Positions 1 through 6,791 of a DNA stretch of 6,791 nucleotides are shown here, in pieces. The position numbers were made by a program, and so were the translations under genes. This DNA is from Chloroflexota bacterium (lineage in GTDB: Bacteria; Chloroflexota; Anaerolineae; J102): positions 1 through 6,791 of the forward strand of contig JAJRXO010000061.1 of assembly GCA_024276255.1 (NCBI GenBank), written 5' to 3'. The stretch's first letter is position 1. The number at the start of each line of letters is the position of its first letter. Under the pieces are notes generated by a model. The model searched no databases, was not told the DNA's origin, and saw only the letters and a program-made list of their open reading frames with translations.

Positions 1-761
1 GGGCCGCCGGAGTTGCCGGGATTGATGGCAGCGTCGGTCTGGATGACCTCAGGCAGGGTGTAGCGGCCGCCGGTGGCCTCACCCACGGGAAAACTGCGGC
101 CCAGGGCGCTGACGATGCCGGTGGTCATCGTGCTCTCCAGACCAAAGGGGGCGCCGATGGCGATCACGGTGTAGCCCACGCGCAGGCTATCGGCCGGGGC
201 CAGCGGCAGCGGCCGCAGATCCACGCCCGCAGGCGGGTCCACCTTGATCACAGCCAGATCAGACTGGGGATCGGTGGCAACCACCTCACCCTTGGCCCAC
301 AGGCCGTTATGGAAGGTGACGATTATATCCTGGGCGCCATCCACCACATGGTTGTTGGTGACGATGTGCCCCTGATCGTCAAACACCCAGCCGCTACCCT
401 CACCCCGTACCGGGGCCTGATCCTGCGGGGTGTTGGGAAAGCCGGGGAAGTTGAAGGGGAACTGGAAAGAGGGAGGCTGCGTCGCATCTGGCGCCAGCGT
501 GACCTTGATGTTGACCACCGAGGGCAGCACCCGGTCGTACAGATCAGCCAATGATTCCTGATCGATGGCTACCTCGGTGGGCAGCGTAGTCGATGTGGTG
601 GCCGGGGCCACGACGGGCGCCGGGGTAGGCGACGCGGTCTGGGCGGTCACCGAAAGGGCCGAGTTCAGCGGCGCCGCGCAACCGGCAAGCACCGCCAGAG
701 TCAATATCACAACAATACCAACCAGCAGAGTTTTTGAGGACAATGTTTTAAGTGCCGTCAT
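1..761 (-). CDS. HtrA/DegP-family (S1C) serine protease, lipoprotein type; 3' part cut off by window edge
   Basis: Only the first 253 codons are in the window. Residues 10-28 form a hydrophobic signal ending in a perfect lipobox L-A-G-C, so Cys28 should be lipidated and the enzyme anchored outside the cytoplasmic membrane. A Pro/Thr/Ala-rich tether follows (about 38-65), then a trypsin-like domain. The catalytic triad is visible as His138 (TNNHVV), Asp168 (SDLAVIKV) and Ser251 (NPGNSGG), with the last lying right at the edge. A Phe-rich stretch at 98-108 sits where HtrA proteins carry the LA loop. The usual C-terminal PDZ domain would lie outside the window and is not seen. The start is ATG at 761-759, with a GGAG ribosome site at 773-770 and an A-tract spacer. 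The gene lies 65 bp downstream of clpB on the same strand and may share its transcript. HtrA enzymes degrade misfolded envelope proteins. The family is sure; which paralogue is not. Confidence 0.93.
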   Translation of the reverse strand, partial: MTALKTLSSKTLLVGIVVILTLAVLAGCAAPLNSALSVTAQTASPTPAPVVAPATTSTTLPTEVAIDQESLADLYDRVLPSVVNIKVTLAPDATQPPSFQFPFNFPGFPNTPQDQAPVRGEGSGWVFDDQGHIVTNNHVVDGAQDIIVTFHNGLWAKGEVVATDPQSDLAVIKVDPPAGVDLRPLPLAPADSLRVGYTVIAIGAPFGLESTMTTGIVSALGRSFPVGEATGGRYTLPEVIQTDAAINPGNSGG

Positions 762-787
762 TTTTTTTGCTCCAATGAAAAGATGAT

Positions 788-816
788 ACGCTGTGGGAGG
801 GGTGCTCCCACAGCGT
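788..816 (-). terminator. Perfect 12-bp stem hairpin between clpB and the htrA-like gene
   Basis: Positions 788-799 (ACGCTGTGGGAG) and 805-816 (CTCCCACAGCGT) are exact reverse complements around a 5-nt loop. On the minus strand the hairpin begins 10 nt after the clpB stop. It is followed by ATCATCTTTTCATT, which is only a weak U-run. It could be a leaky intrinsic terminator or attenuator that lowers read-through into the protease gene, or an mRNA-stabilising 3' end for clpB. On the plus strand no T-run follows, so it is not a terminator for that direction. Confidence 0.6.
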
Positions 817-826
817 GAAAGTGTGC

Positions 827-3442
<2,616 letters not shown>

Positions 3443-3658
3443 AAGTGCTATTTCTCCTGTAGTTCATGAATGTGATTCAAAGTGGTTATTGCTTTCCGGG
3501 CAGGTTCTGCCTGCGGAGAAACCCGTAAACCTGAGTTCCGGGCTGATTGCGATCGGCTTTGATGCCGCCTGATTGGTCGCGTCATACAAAGTGTCGGCCA
3601 ACATCGTTAAACAATGTCCGCTCAGACACCTGAATAGCCACTCATAGTTCACCCTTCC

Positions 3659-3689
3659 AGTATACACTGCTTTCGTTAGCGAAAAACAA
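3659..3689 (-). promoter_or_regulatory. Putative sigma-70-type promoter of clpB
   Basis: On the minus strand a TATACT -10 box (3664-3659) is preceded by TTGTTT (3689-3684) with a long 19-bp spacer. Sliding to GTTTTT (3687-3682) gives 17 bp but a poorer box. Transcription would begin near 3652, giving a leader of roughly 210 nt before clpB. This is the best vegetative-type match in the gap. No sigma-32-like pair was recognised, so a heat-shock response would need a repressor or another site. Confidence 0.4.
3671..3684. repeat. Inverted repeat TTTCG-TTAG-CGAAA in the clpB promoter spacer
   Basis: The arms TTTCG (3671-3675) and CGAAA (3680-3684) are exact reverse complements around a 4-bp centre. 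The repeat lies between the proposed -35 and -10 boxes, where a bound repressor would block RNA polymerase. It does not match the HrcA site (TTAGCACTC-N9-GAGTGCTAA) or the HspR site (CTTGAGT-N7-ACTCAAG). Five-bp arms in AT-rich DNA can also arise by chance. Confidence 0.35.
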
Positions 3690-3727
3690 GCAAATGATTA
3701 GCAGATTATTTGATCCTGTTAAGTCTA

Positions 3728-3757
3728 TTTTCATTTTTATGCCATTTGTGCTACAGT
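3728..3757 (+). promoter_or_regulatory. Putative extended -10 promoter of the TSUP-dehydrogenase-transporter operon
   Basis: TTTTCA (3728-3733; 4 of 6 matches to TTGACA) stands 18 bp before TACAGT (3752-3757; 4 of 6 matches to TATAAT). The -10 box is preceded by TGC (3749-3751), which forms an extended -10 element. Transcription would start near 3764, upstream of the ATG at 3818 but downstream of the alternative start at 3758. This is one reason for preferring the later start of the permease gene. Confidence 0.3.
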
Positions 3758-3817
3758 ATGCCGGACTTCCCACACATCCCGGCACACACTGTCAGGGCCG
3801 TGCTGGCCCGCCCGCAC

Positions 3818-4537
3818 ATGGAAGGAACCAATCTGCTGCTCGCCGGCATCGTTCTGGTAGCGGCCACGCTGCAAACCCTATCCGGTTTCGGCTTTGCCCT
3901 GGTGCTCATGCCATTGGCTGTGCATCTGCTGGGCATTTATACGGCAGCGCCATTTGTGGCTTCCGTGGCACTGGCCCTCTACGCCATCAATCTGTTACGA
4001 CAGAGACGGGCTCTGGATTGGGGCGAGTTACGACGGTTGGGCCTGGTGGCAGCCCTGGGAGCGCCGATGGGTATCTGGCTGATCAGCCGTGTCGATGAAC
4101 AGATAGTGCGTGTAGCCCTGGGCCTGCTCCTGGTGGCCTATGCCCTGTTCGTCTTGCTGGCTCCTTCATCCCCCCATCCCATCGACCGGCGCTGGGCCTA
4201 CCTGGCCGGTTTCGTCGCCGGTTGTCTGGGGGGCGCGTATAATATTCCCGGCCCGCCTATGATCCTTTACGGCTCGCTGCGGCAGTGGCCCCGACAACGC
4301 TTTCGCGCCGTGCTGCAAGCCATTTTTCTGGTCAATGGCCTGATCGTGGTCAGCACTCACCTGCTCACAAATCATTTCACGACCGAGGTGAAAATGCTGT
4401 TGCCGACGGCATTTACTGCCCTGCTAGGCGGTGTGATGCTGGGGGCCATCCTGGATCGCCACCTGCTTCCCCGGCATTTGCATATATTGATCAAAACGCT
4501 AATACTCGTACTGGGCCTGTCATTGATCTTCAGATAG
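3818..4537 (+). CDS. TSUP (TauE/SafE) family membrane permease
   Basis: The product from this start is 239 aa and almost entirely membrane-embedded, with about eight or nine hydrophobic segments (near 4-20, 22-40, 43-61, 74-90, 96-114, 126-148, 164-182, 193-212 and 221-238). It has the two glycine/proline-rich motifs of TauE/SafE proteins: TLSGFGFAL at 20-28, and GGAYNIPGPPMILYGS at 138-153 in the second half. Members export or import small anions such as sulfite, thiosulfate, sulfonates and related organic acids; the substrate here is not evident. The frame stays open upstream to a TTG at 3710, with another ATG at 3758. I chose 3818 because the first membrane helix then begins almost at once and because the putative promoter overlaps the earlier starts. 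No clear ribosome site precedes any candidate. It appears to be the first gene of a three-gene operon; the next gene starts 41 bp downstream. Confidence 0.88.
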   Translation: MEGTNLLLAGIVLVAATLQTLSGFGFALVLMPLAVHLLGIYTAAPFVASVALALYAINLLRQRRALDWGELRRLGLVAALGAPMGIWLISRVDEQIVRVALGLLLVAYALFVLLAPSSPHPIDRRWAYLAGFVAGCLGGAYNIPGPPMILYGSLRQWPRQRFRAVLQAIFLVNGLIVVSTHLLTNHFTTEVKMLLPTAFTALLGGVMLGAILDRHLLPRHLHILIKTLILVLGLSLIFR

Positions 4538-4578
4538 CGTCTTCACCCCACACACTCCGATCGTTTTTGAAACACGCC

Positions 4579-5787
4579 ATGCAGACCCTTATCCTAGAGC
4601 TCACACCGGCACGGATGATACTGACCCGGATGTTGAGTCGTCTCAACGCCAGCGTCATCTTCAGCCCTGCAAGCCCCCTGCGCCTGCTCAACATACCGGA
4701 CCCGCCCCTGCCTGCTGCACCCTGGGTGCGTGTGCGCAATCGTATGTGCGGCATTTGCGGCAGCGATCTACATCAGCTCTCGCTGGATGTGAGCCTGGAT
4801 GTGGCGCCGGCAGCTTTGCCAGCGCATCGGCGTATTTATCTGGGTCACGAGATGGTAGGTGAGGTGGTCGAATTGGGTCCGGAAGTACAGAATGTACGAC
4901 TGGGAGATCGGGTGGTGCGATGGGGGCGAGCTGACGATTGCCGGGCGCGGGGACGGCAGACACTATGCCCCGCCTGTGAGCGCGGGCACCGGGTGTTGTG
5001 TGAGATTGCATCCGAACCAAGGGAATACGAACCCATCGGCGGTGGATTCGGTGACTCATTTATCACACCGGCCAGTACCCTGCTGAAGGTGCCCGAGGCG
5101 CTCACCGATGAGCAGGCCATCTTCGCCGAGCCCCTCGCCGTGGCCATCCATACCGCGTTCCGTCGGCCTCCGCGGCCGGGCGATAAAGTGCTGGTGCTGG
5201 GCGTTGGCACCATCGGATATCTGTTGATTCAGGTGCTGCGCATCCTGCAACCTGCCTGTGATATCACGGCCCTCACCCAATTCGACTGGCAGGCCGCCCT
5301 GGCCTTCAAACTCGGCGCCGATCACATCTTCATGGTGAATGATGATGGCGATGCCCATGTGGCCCGCCTTACACAGGCACGGGTGTATCGCGGTCGCCGG
5401 GGCAACACCATGCTCATCGGCGGTTTTGATGTGGTCTTTGATGTGGTGGGCATACCGGCCACCCTGAATAAAGCCCTGCGCTGGACGCGCAGCCATGGGA
5501 CCGTGGTGCTGGTGGGCGTCAACCTGCACCGCATGCGCGTGGATCTGACGCCGGTGTGGTATCAGGAAGTGGATTTGATCGGCAGCATCGGACATGATAC
5601 AGTGCTGTGGCAAGACGAGCCTATCTCAACATTTGATCTGGCCATGCGCTGGATGGCCGAAGAGCGCGTCCTCACCGATGATTTGCTCACGCATCGCTTT
5701 CCCCTGGCTGCCTACCGAAATGCCTTTGAGATCGCCCTGGACAAAAATCGGCATCATGTCATAAAGACTGCTTTTACCTTGAACTGA
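4579..5787 (+). CDS. Zinc-dependent alcohol dehydrogenase of the MDR superfamily
   Basis: This 402-aa protein should oxidise an alcohol or polyol, or reduce the matching carbonyl, with a nicotinamide cofactor in the cytoplasm. The GroES-like catalytic domain carries zinc ligands Cys60 (CGICGSDLH), His90-Glu91 (GHE) and Glu184 (EPLAVAIH, the sorbitol/threonine dehydrogenase style). Structural-zinc cysteines are Cys121, Cys130, Cys133 and Cys141, with the first unusually far from the second. The Rossmann fold shows GVGTIG (208-213), but Thr233 seems to occupy the position of the usual NAD-binding acid. There is a basic insertion-like stretch near 264-278. At about 400 aa it is longer than the usual 340-380, because of about 20 extra N-terminal residues. 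The ATG at 4579 was chosen as the first one after the permease stop; its ribosome site is weak. The frame extends upstream into the permease gene, but that part is an out-of-frame shadow. Substrate unknown. Confidence 0.92.
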   Translation: MQTLILELTPARMILTRMLSRLNASVIFSPASPLRLLNIPDPPLPAAPWVRVRNRMCGICGSDLHQLSLDVSLDVAPAALPAHRRIYLGHEMVGEVVELGPEVQNVRLGDRVVRWGRADDCRARGRQTLCPACERGHRVLCEIASEPREYEPIGGGFGDSFITPASTLLKVPEALTDEQAIFAEPLAVAIHTAFRRPPRPGDKVLVLGVGTIGYLLIQVLRILQPACDITALTQFDWQAALAFKLGADHIFMVNDDGDAHVARLTQARVYRGRRGNTMLIGGFDVVFDVVGIPATLNKALRWTRSHGTVVLVGVNLHRMRVDLTPVWYQEVDLIGSIGHDTVLWQDEPISTFDLAMRWMAEERVLTDDLLTHRFPLAAYRNAFEIALDKNRHHVIKTAFTLN

Positions 5788-5812
5788 TATTCTACATCCC
5801 ACACACACAATC

Positions 5813-5818
5813 AAGGAG
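5813..5818 (+). promoter_or_regulatory. Strong ribosome binding site AAGGAG fixing the UMF1-type transporter start
   Basis: AAGGAG ends 7 nt before the ATG at 5826. It is the only clear Shine-Dalgarno site in the rightward block and settles the start of the last gene, which lies 38 bp after the dehydrogenase stop. Confidence 0.8.
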
Positions 5819-5825
5819 CTGACTC

Positions 5826-6791
5826 ATGACGACTTCTGCATCTCTTGCACCTGCCACACGCAAGGAACGCATTGCCTGGTATCTGTATGATTTTGGCAAT
5901 TCAGCCTATGCAGCGGTGGTGTTGCTGGCCGTGTATTCGGCTTATTTTCAGGGCACGGTGGTGGGGGGCGCTCGCGGCACCAAGCTCTGGGGTTATGCGG
6001 TGTTCGTGGCGATGGCCGTAGTGGCGGTCACGGCGCCGTTCCTGGGAGCCATTGCCGACTATTCGGGCGCGAAGAAGCGTTTCTTACTCTTCTTCACCAC
6101 CATGTCGATCGTGTTCACGGCATCGCTCTTTTTTGTGGTGCAGGGGCGCATTCTCCTCGGCATGGTGTTCTTCATCCTGGCAGAGATCGGCTATCGCAGC
6201 GCCCAGGTCTTCTATAACGGCCTGCTGACGGAGATCGCCACACCCGAAGAGATGGGCCGGGTCTCAGGCACAGGCTGGGCCATCGGCTCGGCGGGCGGGG
6301 TGCTGTGTCTGCTGCTGGTGCTGCCATTCATCATCATGTTCAAGGGCACCCTCATGGTGCGCCTGTCATTTGTGATCACCGCCATCTTCTGGGTGCTCTC
6401 GTCGCTGCCGCTGGTTTTCTGGCTGCGGGAGAAGGCCGAACGCCAGGCCATCCCGGCCGGTGAAAGTTATTTCTCGATTTCCATCAAACAGCTCAGCCAT
6501 ACTATTCGCAGCGCCCGCGGTTTCAAGGAATATGTCAAATTTATTCTGGCCTTTTTGATCTACAACGACGGCGTGATCATGGCCCTGGATTTTGCTGCCA
6601 TCCTGGGGGGGGTGCTGTTCGGCATGAATCAGACCCAGCTGATCGTGCTGATGATCGTCGTGCAGATCACCAACGTGCTGGGGGCCTATGTGTTCGGGGT
6701 GCTGGCCGACCGCATGGGCGGCAAACAGACGCTGATCCTGAGCCTGCTCTTCATGATAGCCGTTGTGATCGCCCTTTACTTCACGCAGACA
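5826..6791 (+). CDS. Atg22-like/UMF1-family MFS transporter; C-terminal part beyond window edge
   Basis: The first 322 codons are present and the frame is still open at the edge; family members usually have about 420-450 residues. The N-terminus has the family signature WYLYDFGNSAYAAVVL (18-33), followed by about nine visible membrane segments (near 24-42, 56-78, 85-105, 110-128, 149-170, 178-200, 238-264, 271-294 and 302-320). MFS motif-A-like cytoplasmic loops appear at GAIADYSGAKKR (74-85) and GVLADRMGGK (291-300), one in each half. FYNGLL with TPEEMGRVSGTGWAIG (129-154) and YNDG (246-249) are also typical of this group. The hydrophilic stretch at about 200-235 is the central cytoplasmic loop. 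The yeast Atg22 proteins export amino acids from vacuoles; bacterial members are mostly uncharacterised, so the substrate is open. It probably shares a transcript with the permease and dehydrogenase genes upstream. The window edge, not a mutation, ends the gene here. Confidence 0.9.
   Translation, partial: MTTSASLAPATRKERIAWYLYDFGNSAYAAVVLLAVYSAYFQGTVVGGARGTKLWGYAVFVAMAVVAVTAPFLGAIADYSGAKKRFLLFFTTMSIVFTASLFFVVQGRILLGMVFFILAEIGYRSAQVFYNGLLTEIATPEEMGRVSGTGWAIGSAGGVLCLLLVLPFIIMFKGTLMVRLSFVITAIFWVLSSLPLVFWLREKAERQAIPAGESYFSISIKQLSHTIRSARGFKEYVKFILAFLIYNDGVIMALDFAAILGGVLFGMNQTQLIVLMIVVQITNVLGAYVFGVLADRMGGKQTLILSLLFMIAVVIALYFTQT

Larger units (their letters stand above)
3443..3817. other. Divergent intergenic control region between clpB and the TSUP permease gene
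   Basis: About 375 bp separate the two divergent starts, and the part at 3660-3757 is clearly more AT-rich than the flanking genes. It contains the putative clpB promoter (3659-3689) and the putative promoter of the rightward operon (3728-3757). Within the predicted clpB leader there is a weak hairpin around 3499-3514 (GGCAG/CTGCC or, alternatively, GCAGG/CCTGC). Just before the permease ATG there is a small GC hairpin, GGGCC at 3795-3799 with GGCCC at 3805-3809. Open frames across this stretch are short, start with TTG or GTG, or lack a good ribosome site. I see no convincing gene in it. Confidence 0.7.

Noticed and set aside
309..786. Short plus-strand frames at 309-554 and 565-786
   Set aside because: Both are antisense to the htrA-like gene, whose lipobox and catalytic triad are clear on the minus strand.
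3443..3460. TAGCACTT just upstream of the clpB ATG, resembling half of a CIRCE element
   Set aside because: The second half GAGTGCTAA is absent at the required 9-bp distance.
3525..3540. ACTCAGG on the minus strand, resembling half of an HspR (HAIR) site
   Set aside because: No matching CTTGAGT-like half lies 7 bp before it.
3464..3667. 67-codon GTG-start frame on the minus strand just upstream of clpB, and a 7-codon ATG frame inside it (3622-3645) with a GGAAGG-like site
   Set aside because: The GTG overlaps the proposed -10 box, no domain is recognisable and no conservation can be shown. A leader ORF is possible but unsupported.
4285..4578. Upstream extension of the dehydrogenase frame by 98 codons
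   Set aside because: It overlaps the clearly real permease gene in another frame and reads as low-quality sequence; the protein begins sensibly at the ATG at 4579.
5056..5613. 185-codon minus-strand frame across the dehydrogenase gene (and 6212-6451 across the MFS gene)
   Set aside because: Antisense shadows of well-recognised genes with no domain of their own.

Overview
The window looks like bacterial chromosome, GC-rich (impression about 60%), with two divergent gene blocks separated by one AT-richer control region. No RNA gene, CRISPR array, insertion sequence or prophage signal is visible. The ClpB sequence, the lipoprotein-type HtrA protease and the gene mix would suit a Chloroflexota (Anaerolineae-like) genome. 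That placement is inference from general resemblance and was not tested by any search.

Left block, minus strand: a complete clpB (871 aa disaggregase, 827-3442) is followed after 65 bp by the 5' part of a lipoprotein HtrA/DegP-type serine protease (761 down to the window edge, cut just after its catalytic serine). A perfect 12-bp hairpin lies between them. Together they form a protein quality-control pair: ClpB extracts and refolds aggregated proteins in the cytoplasm, while the HtrA protease would degrade or chaperone damaged proteins outside the membrane.

Central region, about 3443-3817: this holds both putative promoters. The clpB promoter points left and has a small inverted repeat between its -35 and -10 boxes. 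A weaker extended -10 promoter points right.

Right block, plus strand: a TSUP (TauE/SafE) membrane permease (3818-4537), a zinc-dependent MDR alcohol dehydrogenase (4579-5787) and the start of an Atg22-like/UMF1 MFS transporter (5826 to the window edge) follow one another with gaps of only 41 and 38 bp. They are probably co-transcribed: an oxidoreductase flanked by two transport proteins. The substrate cannot be read from this window. The most notable details are the altered spacing of the structural zinc cysteines and the missing NAD-selecting acidic residue in the dehydrogenase, plus a CCCACACA(C/T) word shortly upstream of all three starts. I do not see a convincing new system here; the findings are modest.
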